From the NCBI GenBank assembly GCA_051294375.1, contig CM119266.1, positions 27,229,596-27,293,595 of the forward strand: DNA of 64,000 nucleotides, read 5' to 3'. How positions within the stretch are numbered: the first letter of the stretch is position 1; each line of letters starts with the position of its first letter. Positions 22,017-33,187 of this stretch are shown here, one piece after another. Below the pieces are notes generated by a model. That model saw only the letters and a program-made list of their open reading frames with translations. It had not been told where the DNA came from and ran no database searches. Both the position numbers and the translations under genes were made by a program. Source of the stretch: Paraspadella gotoi. Its lineage: Eukaryota; Chaetognatha.

Positions 22017-23108
22017 TAATTAAATAATATAATTTAATTTAATTGAAAATATCTATATTCATATCTAGTGAGCTGCTGAGCAAAAAATTATTCAAACGTA
22101 ATTTCTCTGTTTATAAAGTAATGCGTATTTTCCTTCATCGACGATATGTTGATAATCGCAAAAAGTCATCGTTCCTCCTCGTCGGCATTTAATCAGCGAC
22201 GCTTCTTCACCTACGAAATTTATAATATGAAATTTAAAATCTAATCGGTAACATCTTCTTATATAATTCATATTCATATTATTAATTAATTTAATTTTCT
22301 TTGTTAACGGAGGTTTAAAAACATAAATGTAATTATAAACTAAACTTTTAATAATAAAACAATTTAAAAATAATAATAAAAAAACAAAGTAATCATGTAA
22401 CTTTCACATACAATAGACTCATAGTCATTAAGTGTTTCAGTCAATAATTGTCTCTGCCACCCCCCCCCCCCACTTTCAGTCTTGCACCCCGATTCCGCAT
22501 CTCCACCCCCGCCACCCCAACTTCCTGCCCCCGTTGTGTTTCCCTTCATTATTGTCCGCGGTCGTCGGCCTCTTCTTCGTCTTTGGTCTTCGCGTGCGTC
22601 GTCGTCGTTGTCGTCGTCGTCTTCATGGAGGTCACCGCCCGATAAAATATACGTCCGGAGATTATATTTGCGTCAGACTTTAGATAATATGGCTCGAATC
22701 AATTTATAATTTTTTTATATTATTAAGGACGTCGTAGTCCAAAAAAAAAGATTTTACAACCAAAATAAACTGCCTGAGTAATGTCATATCTAGGACTGCG
22801 ACAACAACAAGACCCAAAAAGACGACATCCTTCTCCCACGACCTCTGTTGCTCCTTCCCTCCCCGGAATCTCGTCATTCGACGTCCATGATGAAAATCCG
22901 CAGACAAAAGGCGTCTCAACCGAACTCCGGTCGCCGGATTAAGTATCGTATAAAAAGTTTCCGGCGGAAAAATGAAACGGGAGATGAATTGGGATCCGAA
23001 CGGAAAGAGAATGAAGAATGAATTGGATGAACGATAGAATGGAAACGAATGGAGAATTGGTGAATGAGTGAATTGATTAAGTAAATGATGTAATGATAAG
23101 TGTTAATG

Positions 23109-23314
23109 ACAGAACCGTTCAATATATAAGCAGTTCCTGAGCTTCGGATCAGGTTGTAAACACCTAGTTACAGGCGGGTTAAGCGCCCCGTCCCTCTTAA
23201 CTGCTCGGCGGCCACCGGGCTAGAACCCGGATCTTGGGGTTGGGAGGCGAGATGACTTGCCTCCGGCACCAATGGCCGCTGATGGAGTGTTTGGTGGATT
23301 TTAGTCCACCATAG
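23109..23314 (-). repeat. Module A copy in duplicated segment 2
   Basis: Counterpart of 18124-18326 with a few indels. Confidence 0.75.
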
Positions 23315-23559
23315 TATTAAAAAATTATTTTAATTAATTAAAAAAAAAAACTGAAAATACAGTCAAGTAAAGACGAATAAATTTTACAAAAAAGCCAGTG
23401 AGGAAAAAAGTGTAATGACTTTTGCATGTAATTAATATCGATGAATTTTTAAATAAAAAAAGATTCAATATATGTCGAGAAATAACTCATGAGAAAAAAA
23501 TACAGTACTAATCGTAATGTGTTTTGAATAAAAAGTAGAGAAATGACTTAGAGATTTAA

Positions 23560-24858
23560 GGTCGGGATCACTCAATTCAATTATAATTTAGGCTAAAACC
23601 AAGCATCGGATTTCGAAAGGAGAGCTCCCTGACGATTCCGAAAAATGTATTCACTTTACTATTTTTTTCAAAGCGTCATCGTTTTTTCGATTTTTTTTGT
23701 ACTATATAAAATAAAAAAACCTATTTGAAGAGTTTGCAGATCAAACGGTAAGGCGGTTTCTCATGAAATTTGGCATGAATTATCTTTAGTCACGGGACTC
23801 CAATTCTATGAAAGATCTTTCAAAATTTGCCTTCCTTCATATGAAAATTTATTATTTAGTCAATTTTTGGATTAATTCCTTGATATCTTTGAACGAAAAA
23901 AAGTTTTCCAAAAAAAGCGCTCATAGAATCTTCCCACCTTTCCTTTCTTGCCCAGATATTTTTTTTCTTCAAGAAGAGTCCCAGTTGAGCTGCAACTCTC
24001 TTCGTTTTTAACTTCTCTTCGTCAAGAAAGTTAAATTCTGTACTCATACTCTGCAAGATTCACCACAACATACACAAACAGGATGTGATGATGGGTTGTT
24101 CAACGCGATTCTTAAAAAAAAACGGCTTACGTTTTTAAATTCTTATCCAGTTTTTTGTGGACTAAACGCCACAACCGTTCTCAGCGCCATTGTGCTGGAG
24201 GCAAGTCATTCCTCAACCCAAATCGGTTCTAGCCCGGTGTGTACTGGCATTAGAGGACGGCGCTAACGCGCTGTAACATGGATGTTAAGCCTGATCTCGA
24301 AGTCAGGGACTGCTTACATTGAACGTTCTATCACTAACCATAAAATAATTACTGTCTTTCAGTTTGATTTTTTTTTTTCAGCAAGATTCCCTAGAAGAAA
24401 TAGGGCAACTATAAACATTTACATAAAGTAAAAAGTCAAATGAAATAAATTGGATAAGTTTTTAACCTCATTAAAACTCATAAAAGCATAAAAACCCGTC
24501 TGGAAAAATGTGTAGATAGTTATTTTAAGACTTATTAGTGATACAACTCCAAGTACGGTTACTTGCACAAAAGAAAATTGAAATATAAGAAGTAGAAATT
24601 GGAGCTTGCTGTAAAGAATCAGTTTTTAAGTTAAAAATTTGGTTGTAAAAATTTACCTTACATTTTAAAAAATATTTTTCTCTTGAAAATCTAGTTTTTG
24701 CCGAAGAAAAGAATTTGTTTAAATTTTTATGAACATTTTAGGTAGATTTTTAAAAGTTTTCAAAGATTTTTAATAGAAAACCTCTTATGGGACGCGAGAA
24801 ATGAATTAATATACATTAAATTGAGATTTCTACAATTTTAGGTTGAGTGATCCTGGCC
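23560..24858. mobile_element. Non-autonomous TIR transposon with TTAA target, present only in copy 2
   Basis: The segment starts GGTCGGGATCACTCAA and ends with the inverted form (read inward: GGCCAGGATCACTCAA). It sits at TTAA (23556-23559); on the right the site reads TTAGG, one base short. The other copy of the segment has the uninterrupted site GATTTAAGGAACTTGAG at about 18561-18577, which defines both ends. The TTAA target recalls piggyBac, but the termini do not start with the usual CCC, so the superfamily is open. No long ORF. A degenerate module A repeat (about 24164-24352) lies inside. Confidence 0.65.
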
Positions 24859-26640
24859 TTAGGAATTGAGAATTTTTTTTGTTCGTGACGGCTTTCATTT
24901 TAAATTTTCTGTGGCCGAGATCAGGAAAAGCGATTTGCCCCTGTCTTCGATTTTCACTAATCGGCATTAAACTGAAAGTCGCTCCTCGTTTGTCGTCTTT
25001 GGTCGTCTTCATCCTCATTCTCGTTAGTCCGTCGGTGTCAGATAATGGAGAGCGGCTGCGTCTTCGTAAACGTCGTCTTATCGTCGTCATCTATCGTCGT
25101 CGCTGACCTTTAAAAGAATATTTTATCATCACTCGGAAAGACGTTCCTGTCGTCGTTGTCGTTTGTCGCCGAAGTTGTACTTGTGGTTATCATTTTTAAT
25201 TATCTTCGTCGTCGTTGTCGTCATCGTCATCGTCCGCCGTAATTGCATACTGCATACGTGTGACCTTCCTTTGGAGGAGACTCGTTTACTTGGAATTGAT
25301 GGCTCCTTCTTTTGGGCTGTTTCTAAAGAAAAGAAAAGAAAAGAAAAGAAAAGAAAAAAGAAAGGAAAAGAAAAGAAAGAAAAGAAAGAAAAGAAAAGAA
25401 AGAAAGGAAGAGAAGAGCAGAGCAGAGCGGAAAGAGCTTTGACTTGAGTAGAAAAATTACAAAGTGCAGAGCCTTTAATATATTATTATTAATATAGAAA
25501 TTAAATAAGTTTCAACTATAACTACTACGGCATTGTATATAAGCAGAGGATCTGCAACGAAAACGTAAAAAGTTCGTCGAAAATTTTTCCACGCTCCTGA
25601 AAATCGGACAATTCTGAGTTCCTACTTTACGGCGACTCTCGGCTCCACGCCTACAAATGCTCGTCGTTTTCAGTTGTAAAAAGGATTTGATGACAATGGT
25701 CGATTCGTCTTTGTCGTTTTATTACCGTCACAAATGTCGTTTTCTCCTCAGCCTTGTCATTCTTTTTTCCTATATTGAGTCACCTAACTTATTTTCTCAT
25801 TAAACCATTAGAGAGGAATTAGTAGAATTAAAGTAATGTCTTAAAATTTAGTTAAACTAGTTATGAGTAATTTAAACTTTCGTACAAATGAATCTCCGAG
25901 AAAAGATTCATTATATTAAATATAAGATATAGTTGCTTTTGTTATTTTACTTAAATCTTTCTTCTTTTTTATTTCTTTTCCTTCTTTTCTTCCGCCATCT
26001 TTTTCTCTTGAAAAAAGGTTCTTTCGGTCGATGCACTGCGACGAATAAATGCATTCTTTGGATTATATTTATTTTTCTGTCTTGTATCAAATTTCTGAAT
26101 TCAGATAAAGGAGTCAATACTTAATACAAATGCTGTTTTAGTTTAATTTCATGAAAGGTACTATACAACTTTATTCAATGTCAGAGAAGTATTGATGAAG
26201 CTTGAAGAGGCCTTAACATAAACACAGGCCGTCTAAAGTCAAGTGGAAGCTAATAGCTAATTTATTGTATGAATAGATAAATTTTTTTTGGTACCACTTT
26301 CATATTCCACTTGGAGCAGCATCCAACTGGTCTTTTCCTTTTCCTCCTTCGCCTCCAATTCTGTTTTGCGCGGCAACCAACTGATGGCATCCGATTGATG
26401 GCACGTTTCCGCCACCAACTATTTCCCTTTGAATTAGAGACGAGGAACGGACAATAAAGATTCGGCCCCGCGGTCGGTTCGGAAGAAAAGGGGGGAGAGT
26501 TGGGGGAGGCGGAGGAGGGATAAGAGGGAAGGGGAAAGGAAATGGTTAGAGAGAAGACTAGAGTAGAGTAGAAAAGAAAGTCGAGAACCTTTTTAAAGGG
26601 ACCTAGGAAGTCGAGAGTCATTCCTAGAAATAGAATAGTA

Positions 26641-27246
26641 CTATCTAGGAAAAAAGTTAGAGACATTTTTTTTTAAAAGTTCATTTATTCAATAAAAAAT
26701 ATACAAAACATGGGTAAACATTCTCAATATTTGGTATGCCCTCCCTCGCCATCGACCACTGCCTGCATTCGTCTGGGCATGCTCTCGTAAAGCGAATTGA
26801 GGTACAAGGTGAAATGTTTTTCCACACTTTAGCGCAATTTCTTTTCAGCCCCGATGTTGATGTTCCAAGTCTATTGCTGATGAATGTGTGCGTCTTTCCT
26901 CTTTTCTCAGAGCTACAATTGCACCTTATGACCAAGAGAGGGGCTGTCTATTCGGCATAACCAAATTTAAAAAATGAAAAAATAATTAACTCAATTTGAA
27001 ATAAAACAAATACTCAATACCAGAATTGTGGAAAACTAAAAGGCGATTTTTTCCGCCATTTTTCACTTGAGGTACAATTCTTATTTTGCCTCTAATTCTA
27101 TAGTTGGTCTAACGAAAAAAATGGAAAGGGAGCAACTGAAATAAGAATATGTAGAAATCTGAAACATCCTGATTTTTTATAAAATCGAGCAAGTTTTCGA
27201 GTAGATATCCTCAATTAAAAATGTTTCTAACTTTTTTCCTAGATAG
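26641..27246 (-). mobile_element. Second copy of the Tc1 deletion derivative
   Basis: Same element and same insertion site as 20389-21000, inside the second copy of the duplicated segment. The inverted termini and the transposase tail are preserved, with scattered indels. It therefore predates the duplication, or the two copies are alleles, and it is not an independent insertion. Confidence 0.6.
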
Positions 27247-27913
27247 TAGAATAGCGAGAAATGCCGTTTTGCAAGGAGTCAGATTGCAGTTAAAGTTAAA
27301 AAATCAGAAGTCGTAAATTAATATGGATATCTAGCTTTTGAACCCCCGTCACTATCCTATGATATACATATCTATGATAAATATCTTTTGCTAAAAGTTT
27401 TGTTAGCCAAAAATATAAATCGTTTGCCCCGCACTGTATTCTTTTTTATAGGCGTAATCAGTAAATAAAGATTCGTCTGATCTTTTATTCATTAAACTGA
27501 AACCTCAAGACGCGCCTCCCACCGATTAATTTTTAACCCGACCCACACGTCCTTCCACACCATGCCCCCACACCCCCTCCACACCCCAACGTCATCGCCC
27601 ACGATTCCTCTTGTCCTCGCGAGATCAAAAGGTGAAATGGAGATAAATGAAATTTGGCTCAATCATTATCGGGATTTATTCTCTCGCCCACCTCTTCATC
27701 AAAAAAAAGAAAGAGAGGGAGAGAGAGGGAGAGAGAGAGAGAGAGAGGGAGAGGGGGTTAAGTCGAGTGTGGCATTTTTGATTTTTAAATATCATAGTTT
27801 TGTGATGAGGATTAAAATACTTTACCTATTTCATGTAAATAAATTAAAAAATTAAAGATATTAAATCATTGGAAAAAGTTTAAATTGTGATTCGGCAACG
27901 AATTTATTTAATA

Positions 27914-27967
27914 ATAATAAACGGACATGTTTCGGTTCGGTTTACGAACCTTCTTCAGCGCAGTTGT
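27914..27967 (-). ncRNA. Hammerhead ribozyme motif, second intact copy
   Basis: On the minus strand: CTGAAGA (27952-27958; fits CUGANGA), helix II GGTTCG/CGAACC closed by TAAAC, GAAA, the ACATGT palindrome and GTC (27924-27926). Helix I pairs GCG with CGT. It shares with the 51.8-kb copy a downstream AATAAATTCGTTGC-like segment, so both come from one retroelement family. It follows directly on the end of the second duplicated segment. Confidence 0.68.
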
Positions 27968-27999
27968 CCTTTTTATTTCTTTTTTTTTCTTTTTCTTTT

Positions 28000-29250
28000 T
28001 TGATTTCCGAATCATTTTCTCTTCTTTCCTTTTTTTTCCCTTTTTTTATTTTCAAAGTTAGTTTTAATTTTTTTTTCAGTACATGGACCCCATCATTTTT
28101 ATAAGGTTTTGAAAAAGGAAAGATTTTCTTAATTTTTACAAATGTATGAGTCTGTAAAACAAGAACAAGAAATTAAATTTTAAAAACAAAAATATATTTG
28201 GAATCAGCATGATGTCCGCTTTCAAACCCTTTATAGTTTTTAAATATTTTAATTAGTTTTAAGACTATAATATATTTTTATAATAATGAAAAAATATTTT
28301 TGGTATTTAAAATAATTTTTGTAAATTTTATTTGTTATTTATTAAAACTGCTCTTGTTTAATGTATCATTTTGTATAAAAAAGGAATCAATTACCTTGGA
28401 TATTTTCAGAATACTTGTAAATATTTTTGACTCAATTAATAATAAAAACAAAAAAAATTAAATTAATTCAAAAATGTTATTACATCATTATGTAGGTCTC
28501 GTTTCAGAGTATTTATGAGCAAAAAATGTTAGGGCGAGCTTCATTAATAACTGCGCTAGAGCAAATATTGTAAAAAAATTTTTAGGGTGCTGAGCGCAAT
28601 TTTTTTGAATTTTTAAAAATCCGTCAAAGCCAACCTTCCTGCATCCATTACTCATAGCTGAGCTGATTCCAACTCCTAGTTTGAGAGATATCCACGCCCT
28701 CCAGTTTATCGAGTAAAGATAAAAGGAGCTGTACCTTTTGTGTCTTTCTTTCTCATTCGTTCTGTTCTTTTCTCTTTTCTTTGTCCTCTCTTTGCTCACC
28801 TCTCTTTTTTTCTCTCGGACTCGGCGGATCGAATCGGAATTTCATGTCTTTTCGACACAAAAGATCGAAAAAATCTCCCCTTTGATGACGACCGATCGGA
28901 TGTATTTCGCAAATGGGCAATGAGTTATTTATAGAAAGACAGAGACTAAGACCAAGATATATATTACATAGTGGAGATCTCCATTACATAATTACAAAAT
29001 GAATCTCTTTTATTTTTATGTATTGATATCTATCTGTAAAGATTGGGTAAAAAAACTTAAATTGTAAGCTTAAGAATGTTTCAATTAAAAAAGATAAATT
29101 TAACTCCGTACAGTAAATAAATGTGACGTTGATAAAAAAATTTAAATATTTTTTTAATTACGTTTCCACTTTCCTAGTTTTCTGTTTTTCGCTCAATTGA
29201 AAAAAAATCTTTGCGGTGCCTTTTATTTTTATTCGATTTTCTAACTTCTA
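28000..29250. other. AT-rich DNA, possible old transposon sequence
   Basis: Contains a 103-codon minus-strand frame (28799-28488) with a Cys/Lys-rich middle but no recognisable family; AACTCCTAGTTTGAGAGATA looks like decayed repeat sequence. Otherwise nothing. Confidence 0.4.
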
Positions 29251-29290
29251 ATTAATGCAAAAAACAGTCGAGATTAAGGGACTCTTTAAC

Positions 29291-29331
<41 letters not shown>

Positions 29332-29468
29332 AAGAGAAGAGAGAGAGAGAGAGGGAAGATCAATTCCTCCCGCTAACGTCTCGAGACAGAGTCTTTATGG
29401 CGACATGAAGGAGGAGTTGAAAGGATTAATAAATTGACTAAAGAATTAGAGAGGCTGGAGAGACAGAG

Positions 29469-29564
<96 letters not shown>

Positions 29565-29657
29565 CGCGCACCAGACTGAGAAAAAAAAAGGTTGACTGAT
29601 AATAAAACATAATATAAAGGAAAATACTGTTTGGGTCCCGTACTTACCCATACTTAC

Positions 29658-29776
29658 CTAGAATGCTCACCCGAAAGACTGCTCGTGCTCGGGGTCGCGA
29701 GATCGAAGCTTCGACGATGAAACATCGCGTCCTCACTGGTGAGATCACTCAACTGAACGAGGAAGAGGGAGAAAGT
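29658..29776 (-). CDS. Candidate internal coding exon, Ser/Thr-rich
   Basis: On the minus strand a long pyrimidine tract ends in TGTCCCAG (an acceptor). It is followed by 119 nt open in one frame (39 codons plus 2 nt) and then CTAG|GTAAGT, a near-perfect donor. A second GTAAGT lies 10 nt downstream and a GTGAGC lies just inside the exon, so alternative donors are possible. The translation is varied and charged, with segments LSDLTSEDAMFHRR and SFDLATPSTSSLSGEHS, unlike the simple repeats around it. It has no recognisable domain; a cytosolic Ser-rich linker of a larger protein is a guess. Neighbouring exons were not identified. It sits between two (GA)n tracts. An overlapping plus-strand ATG ORF (29663-29815) is judged less likely. 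Confidence 0.42.
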
Positions 29777-29853
29777 CTGGGACAGAGGAACGAGGTAAAA
29801 GATAGAGAAAGATAGAAAGACGACGGTATAGAAAGAGGAAAAGTTTGGAAGCC

Positions 29854-29897
<44 letters not shown>

Positions 29898-30150
29898 AGG
29901 GCGATGACAGATAGGGATAGCCAGGATTAAGGATTAGGTTAAAAATTTTGTAAAAGATTTTGAAAATGGTTAAAAAATAAGTACACTGTACTTATTAGAA
30001 ACAGAAATGGGGTGCGTTCGGAAAAATGTGGTGAAAGTTTGATGTCTCAGATAAACGCAATTGCCAAACGACTTGTTGGTATGGAGATAAAACTCAAGGC
30101 TACTACATTGAAGCCTTTTGCTATCCTTGCCTTCAACGCTGAAGCATATT

Positions 30151-30294
30151 ATGCCGCTCAAGACGAGTGCCGCTGCCGCTGCCTCTGCTGCTTCCGCCGA
30201 CGCAGTTGCTCCGTCTCCTCCTCCGCCGACGCAGCATCACCATAAAACGTTTTTTCGGCCTAAAACAAAAGTCGATCGTGATGGGGGAGGTTAT
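30151..30294 (+). CDS. Candidate first exon, Ala/Pro/His-rich
   Basis: ATG at 30151 opens a frame encoding poly-Ala, then PSPPPPTQHHHKTFFRPK and a short charged stretch, before running into a (GA)n tract. A GTGAGG donor-like site lies near 30295. This composition is typical of N-termini of metazoan regulatory proteins, but it also follows from GCC/CCG repeats. The minus strand here is open too, as Arg/Ser/Gly-rich. Treat as tentative. Confidence 0.18.
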
Positions 30295-30305
30295 GTGAGG
30301 GAGAA

Positions 30306-30350
<45 letters not shown>

Positions 30351-30357
30351 GAGAGAG

Positions 30358-30410
<53 letters not shown>

Positions 30411-30495
30411 CCGGATAACGCGGAAAGGTCGAATGGAGGTCGAAGCGGAGGCGAGGTGAAGAGAAATGAAGCGAGTTGGGCAAGGTTAGGAAGGG

Positions 30496-31140
30496 AAATG
30501 AAATGAAATGAAATGAAATGAAATGAAATGAAATGAAAAGAAATGAAATGAAATGAAATGAAATGAATTGAAATGAAACGGAATGAAATGAAATTAAATG
30601 AAAAGAAAAGAGATTTGATGATATAGGATGAAATGAAATGAAATGAGATGAGATGAGATGAGATGAGATGAGATGAGATGAGATGAGATGAGATGAGATG
30701 AGATGAGATGAAATGAAATGAAACAAAATGAAATGAAATGAAATGGAATGAGATAGGGTGATATAAGTCGATGTAAGGTCAAGTGGGATGAAGTGAAGTG
30801 AGGTGAAGTGAGGTGAAATGAAATGAAATGAAATGAAATGAGATTTGATGAGATGAGATGAGATGAAGTGAAATGAAACGAAAAGAAACGAAATGAAATG
30901 AAATGAGATTGGGTGATATAAGTCGATGTAAGGTCAAATGGGATGATGTGAAGTAAGGTGAGGTGAAATAAAATGAAATGAAATGAAATGAAATGAAATG
31001 AAATAAAATGAGATTTGATGAGATGGGATGAGATGAGGTGAAATGAAACGAAATGAAACGAAATGAAATGAAATGAGATTAGGTGATATAAGTCGATGTA
31101 AGGTCAAGTGGGATGATGTGAAGTGAGGTGAAGTGAAACA
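30496..31140 (+). repeat. Pentanucleotide array GAAAT/GAGAT with a higher-order unit
   Basis: Runs of (GAAAT)n pass into (GAGAT)n. From about 30760 a block of roughly 155-170 bp recurs three times, marked by GATATAAGTCGATGTAAGGTC at about 30760, 30914 and 31086. Long frames here are repeat artefacts. Confidence 0.85.
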
Positions 31141-31184
31141 ATGAAAACAAAGGTGAACAAAATTGAAGATATGAAGATAGAAAT

Positions 31185-31325
31185 GAATAGATGGAGATGA
31201 ACTATTTGAAGCGGATAGAGATGGAGATGAACTATTTGAAGCGGATAGAGATGGAGATGAACTATTTGAAGCGGATAGAGATGGAGATGAACTATTTGAA
31301 GCGGATAGAGATGGAGATGAACGGA
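31185..31325 (+). repeat. 30-bp tandem repeat, about four copies
   Basis: Unit GATAGAGATGGAGATGAACT ATTTGAAGCG, nearly perfect. Confidence 0.9.
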
Positions 31326-31374
31326 TAGAAAAGATATTGAAAAAGATGGTGAACTGATTTGATGGATCCCGAAA

Positions 31375-31562
31375 ATCCGCCCTTCCGAGGATTAAACTTT
31401 AATCCTCGGGAGGGGGGATTTTTAATTAAAAGGGGATTAAACTTAAAGGGGATTAAAGGGGATTAAACTTAAAGGGGATTAAACTTAAATCCTCGGGATT
31501 AATCTTTAATCCTCGGGATTAAACTTTAATCCTCGGGAGGGGGGATTTTTAATTTAAAGGCG
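31375..31562. repeat. Cluster of direct and inverted GGATTAAA repeats
   Basis: GGGGATTAAACTTAAA and the hairpin GGATTAAACTTTAATCC recur several times, bounded by two copies of CGGGAGGGGGGATTTTTAAT. Ends about 250 bp upstream of the cystine-knot gene. Confidence 0.8.
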
Positions 31563-31806
31563 AATATTTTTTTATGAAGGTCGAGGGGTGTAGTTCAAAG
31601 CGTCGAAAGTCAAAACAGCGTACAGTTCAAAGCGTCTTATATTAATTTTTTTATGTGTATGATCAATAAGCACAATTACTTCGCATGGCTAATTATTTCT
31701 ATTAGACTTCCAAGTCATCTTTATCGTAATTCTGGTTGTTTTTTTTTTATTTTTTTTTATTTTTAATTTTTTCAAAACAATTTGTTTCGTTGAATTTTGG
31801 GCAAAA

Positions 31807-32479
31807 ATGAAGAAGTTTGTTTGTCTGTTGGCGATTGGGACGATCCTGTTGGCGGCGACGACGATGGCGTCGATGGACACGAACCTGAAGGCGTTGAAGG
31901 TGTGTTTGCCATTCTTCGGTTTCTGCGAATGCTCCAGTGCTGGGAGAGTTGTTAAGAGAGACAAAGTGAATTCCTGCCACAATTTTTAGACGGAAAATGA
32001 CGCTGACGCGGCTCTGGGGAATATGCGACTCGCCGCTGTACGACGAAGGCACAATAATCGACGCGTAAGCTTTACCTTTCATACAGCCAAATTATACAGT
32101 TATTAACGGGATACATGATAGTTGTTTTTTTTAATTGCAATAGCCTTTTTCGGTTCAATTGCCCCTTCTGGTCTCCTTAATTGCTCCACAATCATTTCTA
32201 TTGTCTTTGGCTTACTTTTATCATCGTCTTTAGAAATACGTATGTTTCACTTTCTTTTTAACTTTTTTGTCACAAATAATTTGTTCCCCCACCCTCTCCT
32301 TCTCCCGATTCATATTTTTTTAGCCCTGCTTAAAGTTTGAACAAGACTGCAGTCGACGTCCTCAAGGATGCTGCAGAAGCAAAAATAAGGTGCAGGATTT
32401 AACGTGCGGACTCTCGCGAGCGGAGTGGACCCGTGGCAAGCTTGCCTGGATGTGCTATCATGTTTTCCGGTGGGGATAA
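31807..32479 (+). CDS. Three-exon secreted inhibitor-cystine-knot (knottin, toxin-like) peptide precursor
   Basis: Exons are 31807-31899, 31990-32064 and 32324-32479 (stop TAA included). Introns of 90 and 259 bp are both GT-AG and both phase 0, with donors AAG|GTGTGT and CGC|GTAAGC; the second acceptor follows a long pyrimidine tract. Exons match domains. Exon 1 (31 codons) starts at an ATG in a good context (CAAAAATG) and encodes a hydrophobic signal peptide, with likely cleavage near residues 20-22. Exon 2 (25 codons) is an acidic-to-basic propeptide ending in Arg-Arg. Exon 3 encodes a 51-residue mature peptide with exactly six cysteines spaced C-X6-C-X6-CC-X10-C-X15-C, the classic ICK order. 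The last residue before the stop is Gly after Trp, so C-terminal amidation is possible. Such precursors are arthropod and mollusc venom peptides or antimicrobial/neuro-modulatory knottins; the role here is unknown. Reading through intron 1 gives a 60-codon ORF ending at 31989, which I take as unspliced. A TATA-like stretch lies at 31636-31646 and an ATTAAA at about 32642. Confidence 0.78.
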
Positions 32480-33187
32480 GGAATGGCAGAAAATGAGAAA
32501 TGTTGAGATGTTGAGATTCAAAGAAATCAAAGGAAAAATTCATTTGGTTCAAAATATATTTTTATTTCTCTTTAAACTTTAGTCAAACAATAGATCCGGG
32601 TCTATTTCCAACTCTTTATTTCTGGCCTCTTCGTTTTATTAATTAAATTTAATTAAATTTAAAATTACCTTTCGTCGTAAGTTTTCAAGAAATTTTTTTT
32701 CATTTAAAATCAAAATCTTTAGAGCATAGTTATTGTATGTTACTATGTACAATATTAAATCAATTTTTTTTAATAGGAAATAATAAAAGAATTAATTAAG
32801 GATTGAAATGAAGGATGAAAATGTCGAATGACAGGATGAAGATAATAATACATAAGAAGAGACTGAAGATGAACAAATCTGGTAAAGACAAACCTTGTCA
32901 ATCCTAAAATGAAACTGACGATATATAAATAAATATAAATATAAATAAAATTGACGATATATAAATACATAAGATTGTCGCGATTTTATGGAAATATGTA
33001 TTTTAAATTTCAAAAGTTGGTAAAACTAAATTTATTTTATAAAAGTTTTGTTTACTAGATTCCTCCATAAATTTTTAAATTTGTCAGAACGTTTTACTCT
33101 TTTTTTTCCCTATTTTTTTGTCACGCTAAACGTTTATCTGATTACGCAAAATATCATGTAAGAAATAAACAAGTTTGAGCAAACAAT

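Larger units (their letters stand above)
21877..27869. repeat. Duplicated segment, copy 2
   Basis: Begins 8 bp after the 25-N gap, within module B, and follows the order of copy 1 to the same AAATCATTGG end point, after which the two diverge. It carries the transposon at 23560-24858. Most other differences are one-base indels, which look like sequencing error. The two copies may be alleles placed in tandem by the assembler. Confidence 0.85.

Noticed and set aside
26262-26666. 134-codon minus-strand frame in copy 2
   Set aside because: Spans a repeat end, purine-rich DNA and part of the Tc1 relic; copy 1 does not keep the whole frame.
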